A stretch of DNA of 64,000 nucleotides from Channallabes apus (lineage: Eukaryota > Chordata > Actinopteri > Siluriformes > Clariidae), in contig CM060125.1 of assembly GCA_030522415.1 (NCBI GenBank), forward strand, positions 30,068,667 through 30,132,666, given 5' to 3'. The first letter of the stretch is position 1. Every line of letters starts with the position of its first letter. Shown here one piece after another: positions 12,301-25,144 of the stretch. Both the position numbers and the translations under genes were made by a program. Below the pieces are notes generated by a model. The model was not told where the DNA came from, did not search any database, and saw only the letters and a list, made by a program, of their open reading frames with translations.

Positions 12301-15300
12301 GGGTATAAAAAAAGAATGAAATTTTTTTGCCTGAAAGCCAGACAGACCGAAGACAGACAGACACATTTCTTTCTTTTCTTTAGCTGTATTTGCTGTTACA
12401 AATATAATACCAACGTGTCAGAAGAAAAATGGGGGGAAAAAAAGAGAATCACTTCTTGATGGCACACAAAGCTTTGCACATTTAGACTTTGCAATATTTG
12501 CCCACTCTTCTTTGCTCTATCGAACGCCTCAAGTTGAGTTAAATTTGTTGGTGAACGTTTGCAGTCTTCAAGTAATTCCTTAGATTTTTCAATAGAGTTT
12601 AAGTCTGTTTATTTTATTTAATCCCCTCTGTCAATCCCCTTCAATTCCCACTCAGTCGGGAGCGCCGAAGACCATCATGTGTTTCCTCCGAACTGCGTGA
12701 CGAAAAGAGCCGACCACATCTTTTCGAGCTGCTCGCTCAGGCACCGCTGGGGGCGGATTAGCACACTCGGTGGACAGCGCTATCCACTCACTCCGCATGC
12801 GCGAGCTCGCAGACGCCCCTGATTGGCTGTAGAGCCGTGATTAATGTGGGAGCACGAAGTTTTTCTCATCCCTCCCCTCTGAGAGAGCTCGGCCAATCAG
12901 CTCTCTCTAGTCCTCCGGCTGTGAGAGGTTACAGCATCACCCGGGAACCGAACCAGCGATCTCCGGATGATAGGACGAGCGCTTTACCACTGCGCCACTC
13001 GGAGGCTCCAATCCCAGAGATCGTTTGACAGTGCTTTGCCGCACATAGTTGATTGTTTGCGTTCAGTTGCACTACCAGGGACTAACTACATGCTAAGATA
13101 ATCAGAATGACCACAGCTGATCACAGTTGAAAGTCAAATAGCTTTGTGTGCCATTGAAACTGGGATTAGCTTCACCTGATTTAAGTTCACAAGTAATTTC
13201 AAGGAGCGGGTGATCCTTTTCCAAATCAGTGATTGTCTATTTATTCATGGTATTATATCTTTCACTTAGGTGTTAAAAGTTGCACTGACTAAATACATTT
13301 GGGTAAAACAAAAACTTTGTCTGCATTACATCATTAACCCAGAACTGTTCACATCATTTCCAGTGTTTTTATAACAAATATTAACACACACACACAACGT
13401 TGTGGTAACCATCCAGACTGTGGACATGGATATTTATGATGTTACACACACACATGCAGACATTATGAGAGCTCCAGACATTTGTTAGGTAATCGTTTGC
13501 TTTATAAATAACCTTCTGAAAGGCTGTAGTTAGGGCACTTATGGAAGTGATGACACATTTTGCCCAAAAGCAGGCAACTCAGGATTGTGTGTGGATGTGT
13601 GTATGTTGCAGTGGAAGTGAGGCAGGAGATGCTAGATGACGCCCAGGGCAAGATGACTGATCTTCTTAACAGCACTGAAGGCAAAGTGGACAAGTGAGCA
13701 AGCATTAATAATTAATTAATTAATAAACTAGACAATAAAAAAAAAAAAAAACTTCCATGAATCAAGTCCTGTTTGTAAATCACTAAGTGTGGTGTTTCCG
13801 TGGGTCTCTTTTTCCTCTCGCTGCTTCAGAGTGTTAATGAGAAATCTGTTTCTTGGATATTTCCACACGCCGAGAAACAAACGCGCCGAAGTGCTGAGGC
13901 TTATGGGTAATGTGGTTGGATTGGAACGGGACAATGTGGACAAGGTGAGTGCACATCTCCTTCTCTTCTTGCTCTTCATCCTTTCACTCCCTTCTACACT
14001 TCACCTGCAATGATTTCTTTAGTGCGTTTTTTTGTTCTTTTTAAAACCTGCTCATTTTCCTTTACATTTATCTTATTTTTGTTCAAAAAAAGAACAAAAA
14101 GTCTGCTTTTGAAATTTAAGACATATTTTGCTCAGTTCTAAAAATGTGTGTGGGGGGTGTGTGTGTCAAATTCCACATTCTGATTGGTTGGAGAGAGTTG
14201 CATTACACACATGAGCTGGAATCTTAATATAACTGGTAAAAATGTTTAAAAAATATAAATAAATAAATAAAGAAATATAGAAATGGAGTCACTCAGCAGC
14301 GGTGTTGCGTCTGACTCGGTGTTACTCCCACTTTTCACAAGCCAATCAAATTCCCGTAGTCTTGCCTTGCCAAATGTTCTCCGCTTTAAGATACTTCATG
14401 TGTTGTTCCTCTGCAAATCCACATTCTTCTGTGCTCTGTTCATTTCTCTTCCACCAGTCACAATTCATGTTCTCATCCATCTGCCGGTCTCTTTAGAGAT
14501 ATTTGGCTTTGCTGTGACGCAGAGCATTTCTCTGGTGTTTCTCCATCCCTCCACAATACACTAGGGCCATGGGAATTACAGAGGTTATTAAGACGGGTGG
14601 AGCTGCTTAAAGTCAGACCTTATCACTTTCCTGCCCTGTGTGCTTTCCTTGGCCCCCCTCGTGTCTTCTTTCGCTCTTGAAATAAATCACTCTGTGTGCA
14701 TTTTGAAGGAAGCCAAAAGCCTGAAATTCTCACGGTTGTGATAAACGTTCTGGAGTGCAGGTGGCTCTGTTTGCTACAGGCAAGGGAGTTATGGGGTGAC
14801 CTCTAACAGACTGTTTAGAGATGAATGACGTGTATGTGAGGGACCTACAGAGCTCATTGTCCTGCTGCTTGCACTGTTCTGAAGAACGCCTTACTGTAGG
14901 AACATTTAATATGTGCAAAAAAAAAGTGCCCACGCTTCTGGAGCAACGTGACTTCTTGAAAAGAGGTAGAGACCAACATCAGGAAAAGAGGAGAGGGGTG
15001 AAGGAAGGAGAGGAAGATGTTCATCAGATGCTCAGCAAAATCCTGGGCAACGTCCAGCTCTGCAGCTGTATCAGCCAGCTGTGATCACACACTCGCGGTC
15101 ACATTCTTCTGAACAGACTTTTTTTTCCTCTCAAATATAGCACTTCTCAGATCCTTCTAGTCGCTATATTCCTGTTTCTCGTTCCCTGACTGTCCTATCT
15201 TATCTCCTACCCCATATCTGAAATATTCCACTCTAAATGTCTGTGTTTTTGTTTGAACCAACTTTCCTTCTCACTCATCCAGTTCAGTGACCTGCAGGAT

Positions 15301-16519
15301 TAAAAGAATGTATAGTCCCCATCCCTACACCTTATTTATCAAAATGCATAAAACACCATAGTGATGAATGTTGATGATGAGTTCATGTGGTGATGCACAG
15401 CAGTAAAAAGTCTCATGAGACAGATCATAAAACTGTAAACACGACTACATGCAGTGATAGTTTCTATATGAGACTATGGATTATTTCAACGTGCCCATGA
15501 TCATCTCTCTTTTTCTTTAGATGTTGGAGGAGGAGGGGAGGAAGGGAATGACGGGTTGGGTATCAGGGTGGTTAGGAGGCAGCAGAGCGGTCCAGAGTGT
15601 CCCCACCACACCCCAAAGACCCACCCATGCCCAAAACCTCAATGGGGTGAGTGTTTCACACAGGCACACGGTAACAGAAGGGGAGGTAAACGTTCATCAT
15701 ATAGTATAACTAGGGGAAAAGTGTTTTTGTACAGAAATCTGCACACTACCAAGTGTTATGTGAAGCATGGGGGCGGTGGCATGATGTTGGGAGTCACACT
15801 GGGTTTGTGTGTGTGAGTGAAATGCACATGAATATACACATTCTGAACTGGAGATGTACACACAAACGCATGCTTCTGTGTTTTTCACAGTCTTTCTCCG
15901 AGCTCTTTGTGAAGTTCTTGGAAGTAGAGTCAACTCCGGCTGCTCCTGCGCCCAAACTCCCTGTTTACGACATTAAGCCTCTGAGTGCGCCCCCTGTCGG
16001 CAGGAACACTACAGGTTCAACTGCAGCAGGTACAATACAACAATGCATCATGCAGACGACTTGGGGGTTCTGTGCATTAACACATGTTTTTTCTAGATTA
16101 TGTGCATGAAATGTCTTTGCTGCTGACTTCACATTACCTTAGCTTGTAGCCTAGCCTTACTAAATGTAATAGTTAAAACTTGAACAGGTTTTTTTTTTTT
16201 TTTTTTTTTTTTAGAGTTTCTGCTTGTTTTTTCAATGACCGTACAACACCATCTCCCTAACACGGAGTGCTTTGTGTGTTCTTTCCCTGTGTGTAACCAT
16301 CCAGGCTCATCAGGTATCGGGAAGCGCAGCACGGACTCGAACCCATTCCTGGCTCCTCGCTCTGCTGCTGTGCCGTTACTAACGACGGGTGGAGGCGGAG
16401 CCTCAGGTGGGCACCTCCTCATGAAGCCCATCTCAGGCGATCTCCCTACGTTCACGCCCATGCCGGTGACAGCCGATGCCAGCGCAGTGGCGGTACTTAA
16501 AGACCTGCTCAAACAGTGA
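2798..16519 (+). CDS. trip11: Thyroid receptor-interacting protein 11 / GMAP-210 golgin (5' end outside window)
   Basis: GMAP-210 is a cis-Golgi coiled-coil tether; by family knowledge it binds curved membranes at its N-terminus and ARF1 through a C-terminal GRAB domain, and anchors IFT20. Twenty-one exons join in phase: 2798-2874, 3113-3223, 3349-3651, 3790-3858, 4084-4249, 4424-4768, 4932-4972, 5089-5187, 5325-5531, 6116-8854, 9608-9889, 9969-10109, 10259-10452, 10591-10754, 10948-11051, 11725-11824, 13612-13693, 13830-13944, 15521-15646, 15891-16029, 16305-16519 (stop). They encode 1938 residues (human protein about 1979), so only the start is missing. Most of it is heptad-rich Glu/Lys/Gln coiled coil. 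Diagnostic stretches include [46 protein letters not shown] and the terminus VLKDLLKQ. The 13830-13944 exon is the GRAB core ([20 protein letters not shown]). The intron after 10754 has a GC donor. Confidence 0.96.
5535..6090. repeat. Degenerate tandem repeat in trip11 intron
   Basis: About five diverged units of roughly 100-130 bp. Each carries variants of 'GTTCTAGAAC', 'AACCACAATGGGCATCG', 'TTACATTCTAGA' and 'TATTATGTTGTAGAACCACA'. No coding potential. The TTCTAGAA core recurs many times. Confidence 0.75.
6116..8854 (+). CDS. trip11: trip11 giant central coiled-coil exon
   Basis: A single 2739-bp exon (913 codons, phase 0 at both ends) follows the acceptor TTCAG at 6115 and ends at the donor CAA|GTGAGT. 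It is continuous coiled coil with repeated E-K-(E/D) segments, and carries the well conserved blocks [32 protein letters not shown] and [20 protein letters not shown]. Human TRIP11 also has one very large central exon, so the architecture is ancestral. The open frame runs on to 8881 past the splice donor; the last nine codons are intronic read-through. Confidence 0.95.
9022..9436. mobile_element. Palindromic MITE-like element in trip11 intron
   Basis: Left end TGTTCACATGGGTATTTTTG is matched in reverse complement by the right end (TGTCCACATGTATTTTTCAAA, read on the minus strand). The roughly 415 bp between has no transposase frame. Exact borders and target duplication are not clear to me. Confidence 0.6.
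11470..11545 (+). pseudogene. Decayed mariner-type HTH fragment
   Basis: Translation gives [15 protein letters not shown], very close to [15 protein letters not shown] at 41623-41667. This resembles the N-terminal helix-turn-helix of mariner/SETMAR-type transposases, but only this short stretch survives. It lies in a trip11 intron. Confidence 0.4.
12290..13340. mobile_element. Probable transposon-derived repeat split by a SINE
   Basis: The trip11 intron between the 11824 donor and the 13611 acceptor contains AT-rich sequence with a typical dispersed fish repeat character (around 12290-12610 and 13030-13340). A tRNA-derived SINE (12632-13009) interrupts it. I could not find terminal repeats, so the class is unassigned. 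Confidence 0.4.
12632..13009 (-). mobile_element. tRNA-derived SINE (minus strand)
   Basis: Read on the minus strand, the head has an A-box-like GTGGCGCAGTGGTAAAGCGC and a B-box GGTTCGGTTCC (plus 12944-12954), about 45 bp apart, which is the RNA polymerase III internal promoter of a tRNA-derived SINE. A GC-rich body follows. It is not a functional tRNA gene: the cloverleaf is not intact and the unit continues for more than 300 bp. Confidence 0.8.
13830..13944 (+). CDS. trip11: trip11 GRAB-domain exon
   Basis: This 115-bp exon starts after TTCAG and completes a split Lys codon (AA|A). It encodes [12 protein letters not shown] followed by [15 protein letters not shown], the core of the GRIP-related ARF-binding domain, which in the family binds GTP-loaded ARF1 on cis-Golgi membranes. 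The next exon (15521-15646) supplies the following [10 protein letters not shown] segment. Spacing and sequence agree closely with the vertebrate protein. Confidence 0.93.
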
Positions 16520-17480
16520 TCGGCCTGACAATGCTATCTATCGAAGCACTTTAGGAGACATCTCGAGACGGAGCACTAGAGCTGTGCAAGGAAGAACCAC
16601 AAGTATGGATAGACGTATAGATAACAAATTTCAGGTCAGCCTGCAGTGGTGAAACGCTTATTCAAGGTGTTTCCTGAAGCATTTGCAGTTTTATTCAATC
16701 TGTCTCCACTCAGTAATCACAAGTGTCACTTGGGGATTTGTAGTGAACCGCAGTGCTTCTGCTTTTGCTCTTTAATGTGGAGATAATCATGGGCCTGATG
16801 AAAGATGTCCTGTTGGCTTAGACGTGCCTGCAGGATTTATTAAGATCTTTTCCCCGTCTGTGAAATCCATACGAATAACGCTTTTTTTTTTTCTTTCTTT
16901 TTTTTTTTTTTTCCTTTCTTACTTTTTTCTTTCTTACTTTCTTTTCCTAACACTAAATTCTCGTTTTTTCCCCCCTTCATCTCGGTTACAATAATGACTC
17001 TAACTGCCGATTGTGGTTCGGACAACTGGATACTCTGATATTAGGACACTTCTGCTGTGTAGATTTGTAGTTTTATAAATATGTACTTAAAGTGTAAATC
17101 TGAAGCAGTGCTGGAAAAGTTCACAAATCACACAGGCAAAAATATCAATGTGTATATACCAGTTTCTTAATATGAGAAAAGGCTCTTGTGTAAATTTAGA
17201 TGTACATCATTAATGGGCAGTAGAAAAACATTTTGGAAAGGTGTGTATTTTAATCTTTTCGCCATAAACACAAGGAAAGGACTGCCTGTTGTTTTGCCCC
17301 GTTAAAAACTATTCTATTTAATTGAACATCTGGCTCAGCAGTACTTATGTAGTTTATTAATGTATTGAAGTTTATTTGGGAGAGTGTTGTTATTAATTTA
17401 AAGGATGATCAGGTTTATTGTTTCCTTTTTTGGGTAAAGTTTGGGCTTCAAATCACACAATGTTTGTAATATAATGCAGA

Positions 17481-17486
17481 AATAAA
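17481..17486 (+). terminator. trip11: trip11 polyadenylation signal
   Basis: AATAAA about 960 bp after the trip11 stop codon, the best match at the end of an AT-rich, gene-free 3' UTR (16520 to about 17505). Confidence 0.6.
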
Positions 17487-18446
17487 GATATCTGCACATG
17501 CAAATGTGTTAAGAGTCTCAGTTACTTAAGGATTATTCCACAGATCTATTATTATTTTTTTTAAATGGGATCTTTTTCCTTAAGTGAGCAGAAGTTTGTG
17601 CACTCCGGACCATCACATTCACATGTACCTACAGTATGAAACATCTTGTTCCACGTTGCCTGTCGCAATGCACTCCACAGTTATCTTCTGTCTTCCAGAC
17701 TTCCTCCACTCTGTCTTCCAATTTCGATTCACCCAAAGGTGTCTTCCCATGGGCGTGGTCATGCTGGATATGAGTTTGGGCCTCTTTGTTCCAGTGCACA
17801 GGAACGATGTTTACTGACATTGAATAGTTCTAACAATGGCATGACGGTTTAAATGTTACAGTTAGGAGAACTTTTGGCCATCTTATCATTTCTAGAGTAG
17901 CAGCTCCTTCACACCGGTTTGTACACCAGGTGCTCAGCGGGTTAAACTATGTGAGTAGTTTTTCAGTGTCAGCGCTTTGTAGCTGTGACACATCACTCGT
18001 CATTGATTAATTAACTAGAACAGCATGTGTGTTTTATTCCTTCCTTACCACGCCTTTACTTGCATCACGACTTTACCTGAATACTATACTTTCATATTTT
18101 TTTATCTTTTATACTCATTAACTTAATCTCGGGAAAAGCAGGTGCATTCATTTATTATTTTTTTATTGAGCTGATACCTTACAAGCACCCTGATTAAGTA
18201 ACCTTTTTCTCAACACCACAAAAATTATTCAGTTGCCTTTTCAGGTCAAGATAAAATCGTAATCCTAATAAATGCAGAACATGTGTGATCTTTAAATCCT
18301 CACCAGACTTAATCCTCACATTAACATTCCTTTTCAGCTAAATATTCTCACTATCTTAAGAAGAAGTCTGTGTTAGTGGTGATTGGAGATCAGCACTGAG
18401 ACGTCTGAGACTTTTTCTCTGGCTTTGAAAAGAACCCTTCCACCTG

Positions 18447-18449
<3 letters not shown>

Positions 18450-18503
<54 letters not shown>

Positions 18504-18504
18504 T
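18450..18504. repeat. (CT)n microsatellite
   Basis: About 55 bp of CT repeat with two GT interruptions between trip11 and fbln5. Confidence 0.95.
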
Positions 18505-19027
18505 TCAGCACTGACCGACCTCCGAGACAAACGTTTAGATTTAATACAGCGTGTTTTACTGGATTTCAGCGTACATCTGGTCTGATCGGCTGCCAGGTCC
18601 CATTCAGCGCCGCATGAGTCAGTACTGCTGAGAAAACGGACCATGGCAGGTGGAAGTTTTGCATATCGCTGCATGAAAATTGTACAGATATGGATTTTTT
18701 TTTTTCAGGAGAATTTTTTTTAAACTTTGTTCTGATTGGTTCCTCAAAAATAAAATAAAAGGGCATGAGCATCTAGTATGAGGCAAAGCATTTTGATAAA
18801 AATTTAAGCAGTATTTCAGCTGTTTAATGAATCCGATCATTTGACTCTTTAATCAAACATAATAATAATATTGTTTTTGTATCTATGTATTTTTTATTTA
18901 TTTATTTATTTTTTTTACATCTAATAAATCTTTTGTACATCTAAAAACTGAGAGCTTAAATACTGTAGCTTCAAGTGGAAAAGGTATGTAATTAAAAGTT
19001 AAATATTAAGCTATCATTAAACTGAAT

Positions 19028-19190
19028 AGAGGTGGCATGATGGTGTAGTGGTTAGTACTGTTGCCTTGCACCTCCAGGGTCTGGGTTCGATTCCTGTCCA
19101 GACTCGATTCCTGTTTCTGTGTGCGTGGAGTTTGCATGTTTTCCCTGTGCTTGGTGGGTTTCCTCCCACAGTCCAAAGACATGTAGATTA
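19028..19190 (+). mobile_element. tRNA-derived SINE, truncated
   Basis: It has an A-box-like TGGTGTAGTGGTTAG and a B-box GGTTCGATTCC, followed by the conserved TGGAGTTTGCATGTT and TGGGTTTCCTCCCACAGTCC body. The same family occurs on the minus strand at 48022-48391 and 61838-62161. The 3' half is missing. Confidence 0.82.
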
Positions 19191-20417
19191 CATGTTCAAT
19201 GTAGAATTCATGACATCTGTGATGTAAGTTATCATACATCATGAATATGTTTTTCCATTTTATTTAAAAATATATATTTTTATCGTCAATATTCACCAAT
19301 TCAAGCTAACAAACATCTCAGAAATGAACCGAAAAAACAATCTAAGGAACATTCGGATTACACTACAATCCAAAAAGCGTTTCAAAATGACTCTAAGTGA
19401 CTAGTTAAAAGATTACAACTTTAACCCTTGTCTGTGGATTTATTGCAATACCACAATAAATAGCAAAATATTTCAAGCCTGTCCTGAGTGTCTGGAACAG
19501 CCGAGAGCACATCTGGTTCTTGGTTCGAGGCGTAATCGGAGAACCTAGACTGCAGCCGTGTCTCTCTTCTGCTAAGCCATACAAATGACTGGCACTTCAG
19601 TGTGACGTCTTTATCTGTAATAACAGCAGATCGTTCTGAGAGATGAGAGGTTGGTGATGGACCGAGACTCACCTTAATATATCTGTAAATGTATGTGTTG
19701 TTAATAAATAAATAAAAATACTATTTAAATTTGCAAACTGCTATAGTACAAAAGTAATATAACCTGCACATTTTCTTCTATAAATAGCAAAATTTCTGCC
19801 CCATTTTTTTTGTCTGTCTTGGCCAGTGCTTTTGTTCCATAGAGGAAGGGGAGCCTGAGGGACACCAGCTGGGAGGTAAATCTGATCCAAAACTGTTAAA
19901 CACCACTACAAGATGTGCACACACGTCATGCTCTATGGATATGTACTGGTTCTAGGTTTTAAGGCGGTCCCATGAACCTTAGCTGCTGGAAGGTTCTCTA
20001 AATAGGTTCAATAAAAAAAGAGCATTTAAGGGGAAAAGCAAACAAACAAACAACCGAAAAGCTTTCAAGTGTTTCTGCTCCTTTCTCCTGGGTGTGTGTA
20101 GGTTATCACCAGCCTGTCTTAAGTTTTTGGTCCTGCAAGTTTTGGGAAAGTGGGCGTGGTTTCGAAGGAGGAGTAGACATGCAACTTCAGTGTTCATTGG
20201 TCAGCTAAAAAAATGTCAAAACATCAGGAGAGGAAAATAAACCGTGCAATAGTTTGTAAAGCTTGGTGCCATTCCAAAAAGTGAGGTTTTAAACATTTAT
20301 TTATTCAGTCGTCCTTATTGATCTGTGTATCTGTTTATCAGTAATAAGAGCGCAGGATCCTCCTCTTTACTACTGCCCACAGTGTAAACGAAACCAGGTG
20401 CTTTACACATTCAGAGA

Positions 20418-20419
<2 letters not shown>

Positions 20420-20492
<73 letters not shown>
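20420..20492. repeat. (GT)n(GA)n compound microsatellite
   Basis: GT repeat of about 33 bp running into a GA repeat of about 40 bp, directly upstream of the presumed fbln5 non-coding exon. Confidence 0.95.
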
Positions 20493-20495
<3 letters not shown>

Positions 20496-20922
20496 TGGTC
20501 CTCAGTTTTTCCCTGCTGGGAGCGCAGTCAGTCCGAGGTGGGACGAGGTGGGACCAGGCGCACTGACACAGGACGTGGCTGGAGTTCCAACAAAACCGAG
20601 AGGTTAGTGCGTTACGGTGCTTTCAGAACAATCAATCAATCAATCAATCAGTATTTACAAATTTGACTTTTAATTCCACAAATATGTAAGTGCTTTTAAT
20701 TCTTTGAACCACGGCTTCAAAGAATTAAAAGAGAGGTTATAGCTTTATACTGTAGCTATTCTAACTGCTATTTATTATACTATAAGCGCGACTGGATTTC
20801 AGATTCTGAATTCCAACTGCAAGTCTTAATTCCACTATTTGCCCTTCTAGTGTCTCCCGAGGTTTATGTGATTTTTTTTCTTTCTTTTTTTTCTCCTTTT
20901 ACTTTTTTTTTTTCTTCCCAGA

Positions 20923-23900
20923 ATGCTGTCAGCTTTGGTACTTTTGCTCTGCTGCTTCCAGCCTATAAAGACTCAGGTAAACCTTCTCCATTTACTCTCT
21001 TTGCTTTTCAAGGGAACGATACTGTATAACCACAGAGCCAGATATTAGGAGTTTTCTGTACTGCTTTGTTGATTATTTCTGGACTAAAACTGGGAATACT
21101 TGGCCTTTTTCTTTCTTCTCTGTGCCAAAATTCCTAACTTCTTCAACTTTGTCTCGCTGAATTTGGCTCAGCAACAAAACTTTCCCCAAACAGGCCTATG
21201 TATGTATTACCGCTCACTGTTATTTCACCAACAAGCCGCTGTGAAGCTTCGTCCAGTGCCATTCCATCTACAGTTCTGTCCTAGCAGACTCTATCTGCAA
21301 TAAAGAAGTTGCTCAATCGAATATTTTCACACTGATGGGATAAAAAAATTTAAAAGAAACGCCCCTTACATGTTTTGTCAATTCAGCTCTGTATAAAATA
21401 TTTGCATGATTGTAGCTGACTTGTGCTATTTGCTTGTCCACAGAGGTGCAGTGAGGGGTTTACATATGACGTTCGAGCCAGGCAATGCATCGGTTAGTAG
21501 GTCAAAGATTATAGCTCAGTGTTTACCCAATCTATCTCCTGGAGTTCCCCTGAGCAGTATGTTTTATAGGCTGTGTCAGAATGTTTTCCGGTCCTAATGT
21601 ATTTGTAAGGTGTGCTGGATCAGGGATGACACTATAAAAATGCAGAATATGAGAAGAACCAGGACAAAATTGTGCTTATTTAAAGTGATTCAACCAAGTG
21701 AGTGGCTGTATGATGTGTTACGTCCACAGACGTGGACGAGTGCCGCACGGCGCCAGGCGCATGCCGTGGTGATATGCGGTGCGTCAATCAAAACGGAGGT
21801 TACCTCTGCCTCCCCCAAAGTCTTTATTCTACGTCGTATGCTGAGCAGATACCGTCCTACGCTGAGTACCCTGACACCTCAGTGGGGTTTTCTGAGCAGT
21901 TTCCCCCTCCTCCACCTATCATCCCCGGTGCTGGGTCCGGTCCTGGTCCAAGTTATCCGATAGTGAGCCGTTCCTCTGCCCCCTGCATCCTTGGCTACAC
22001 ACTTGGAGAGGATGGCAGCTGTGTTGGTAAGTTGGCCCACTTTTTGACTTTTAAATTAGTGTAAAGTAGTAAGCAGATTTTTAACATCAGGTAAAATGGT
22101 ATTTGATCCATTGTATTCATGCATATCACTTAATCATAGTGTATTCTGTTATTTAGGCCTGAATCATTTAACAGAGTAAATTCAGCTCATGCATTGATCG
22201 TGTGATTGTTCTGGTGATGAATGAAAGGGTGTTAGTGTGAAAACTCTAAACTTGAAGCAAGCATCAGTTAGCCTTAATCCACATGTTTTTTTTAATACTG
22301 CACATATTACTGTATGGGTTTATAATGAGGACTTTGTTAGAAATCTGTGTCATTATAATTGTTTACGGTAATACGGTTTGTTAACCTGGAAGCACATTCC
22401 TTTAAAGTTTATTAACCAACATTATTTACATTATCAGTTCACTATGAAAAGTGTTAATATGCTCAATTATCACCGTTCATGACTATACTTGACGATATTT
22501 CCACCAATTAATGATCAAAGTTATGTCAATCAGTGTTTATAATCCATTTTTGCAAGCATCCGCTTATGGTGGTTGTTACTACAGAAATGTTGTCAGAGGT
22601 GTGGTTATAGAAAACTAATCAACACCATCTGACCAGTCAGAATTCAGAATATATCAGCACAATGGTATAAATAGTGTTAAATAAGGGAAGTTAGTGATTA
22701 CACTTGTAAACAGGCATTCTTCCGTAATGAGAGGTTGAGTCATCTTTGAAGCTTAAGACATCAAAACTGGCTCCTGCTCAGAAACCCGCTTCTAAGACTT
22801 GGACTTCGTCTGTACCTGTATGCATTGATGTGGTTGTGTCTCACCCGTCCAAGCTGTACATTTTGATCAATCAGTACCGCAGTAATTATAAGTTACTTCA
22901 GATGTGGGAGTGTTTTTCTTTTACATCTCTCAGGGTTGTTTCCGACTCTGCTGCGGAGTTTATTCTGATCTGAAGTGCTTTTGTCTCTCGTGTGTCTCTC
23001 AGGGTCGGAGACAGAGCAGAAGCGAAGAAACAGCAGTCTGTAATTTACTCGTATCTGTGGGTCTGTGCTGAGGCAGGCTTTTAGCTTAAAGACTTTAGCA
23101 GAGATTGAATTCCAAGCCTGATCTATATCTAAACTAAAAGCTCTATATCAGTTCTCAGTTTAAAATGAGGACCTGTCCCAGTGTGAGCAGAGATTTACAG
23201 AGTAATTACATGTTTTTCTTTTTCCTTTTGCTGTGGGGGAATTAAAATGCTACCTCGTGCTTTATGCCCTGATTTTGAAACAGCCGCTGTTGCTAATCTC
23301 ACAGCTCAGTACACATGGTTAGTTAATGAAAATGAAAGCTTTATCGTACAAACTTTTAAGGTGTATTTTTTTTACGTTGCCTGCAGTTTACTCTAAATAG
23401 TCATGCCAGTCTCAAATGTGGTCTCAATTTGTCTGCTTTAGTCTTTTAGATTACTTATAGCCACATAGGAAAAGCAGTCTCTGCATTCCCCTGAAATCAC
23501 TGTAATCTGTGGAAAAAGCCACGATATATTCAGAGCTCATTGAGATTTGACACAGATAATCACCTCTTTGTGGCATTAAGAAAATCTCATATTCAGGTCT
23601 TGCTTGGGTAAAGCCTCGAAAGACCCCACACTCAGAGCTGCGGTATTTCAGCATCTGGATGCGCATGCCAGCAATGAGGTCACAAGATGTTGAATGAGAA
23701 TTCCCAGTGGCACAAGTCATGCCGTTATGCTAGAGATGGAATAAAATGTGCTGTTATGAGCCAAAAAATGTACCAGGCTGCAAGCTTGATCTCACTCATC
23801 TAACAATAATTACCTTGTGTATACTGTAGGAGTGGATAAATGGAAATAAAGTCAGTAAGTTTCTAGCACCACTCATTTGCAGTAAACAGAAAAACAAGAA

Positions 23901-25098
23901 CACATCAGTTATGGCCTAAGGAGGGACCGAATATAAAAGGTAACTTATGGAAAATCTAGCGAATTACTGAGTCACTAATGTAGCAAACATATGAAGTCTT
24001 TTACAAATAACATGAAGACGAGAATAAAAACATGACAAATTATGAAAAAGGTAAATGTTTTTCTTATATGTTGTTAAATCATACAAGGAAAAGTCTCCAC
24101 ACCACCGAAATTACACCAGAATTGCACCTAGCAACAACCACTAACCATAGGCTCCATGGGTTTAGCCAAATTGTGAAACATTAATGTTGTGAAGAGTGAC
24201 AGTAAATCTACTTCTAAAGTAGTGGACATGCCAAAAGTGTGTTCTTGCAAAACTTTCTCAAAAGTTGCAAATACAGATCCGAAATGATCCCATCATGTAA
24301 CTGCCTTTGCCACATTTCTCCCCCTCACATCTGTTGGTAATGAAGTATAAGTTAAGCGTTGTAGGTCAGTTCACATTTCATTACCATTCTTCATGTTAAG
24401 TCCAAGTTTCTTGATGATGTCATTGTAATGATTGTGCTTTTGTATGTAGAGCTGCTTTACGGTGCAGACATCATTCGTTCATGGTATGACTAAGTTGTTT
24501 ATATACAGTATGATGTCACATTGGTGCATGTTTCTACATGAGGCACTAGTAGCATTGCTAGAAAGGCTGTTTTATGTTAACCACAATTTTTTTCAATTAA
24601 CCACAAATAAAACATTGTATGTTGCACAATTCATCCATGGGTGCGCACTAGTGATACTCGATTTAAAATAACAGATCCAAGCAACACTGCTAACACTTAC
24701 AGTACATCAAGGTTAGCAGTTACACAAAAGACAGAGGAGTATAAATCATTTTTCCTGCCATGCATTTGCAGCATTTTTGTGGTGAGCCACATTGTGTTGT
24801 GTGGTGAGCCACATTTTTGGCCCATTCTACTGGACGTTTAAGAGCAATAAACACATGTTAAGTAAGCAACTGTAGCGGTAATATTGAGAGGGCCTGGTGC
24901 ATCGAATGGTTGTTGCTGTTTAATTGCTTGACTTGTTTTGCACTTGTTTTTTCCATTACCTACTGCATTTTATCTACTCTTTAGTCCATTCTTATCAGCT
25001 CATTTGGCTGATTATTTTATCCAACTTTTTATCCAACGAAGGGTCTTATTCAACCTTAATTTGAGCTTGCTATCTTTTGCTCTTCAGCCCAAAGCCTT

Positions 25099-25144
<46 letters not shown>

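Larger units (their letters stand above)
17510..20922. other. trip11-fbln5 intergenic region and fbln5 5' region
   Basis: No protein-coding gene recognised. It holds a (CT)n tract (18450-18504), a truncated tRNA-derived SINE (19028-19190), a (GT)n-(GA)n compound microsatellite (20420-20492) and a GC-richer segment 20493-20602 that may be a non-coding first exon of fbln5, ending at the donor-like GAG|GTTAGT. The fbln5 coding exon begins just after a pyrimidine-rich acceptor at 20921, so at least one upstream non-coding exon must exist. Confidence 0.55.

Noticed and set aside
12632..13009. Possible tRNA gene on the minus strand
   Set aside because: A and B boxes are present, but the cloverleaf is incomplete and a long SINE body follows. 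The same reasoning applies at 19028 and 48391.
14821..15084. 87-codon open frame in a trip11 intron
   Set aside because: No domain, no splice-consistent phase and no family resemblance; it lies within the intron between 13944 and 15521.
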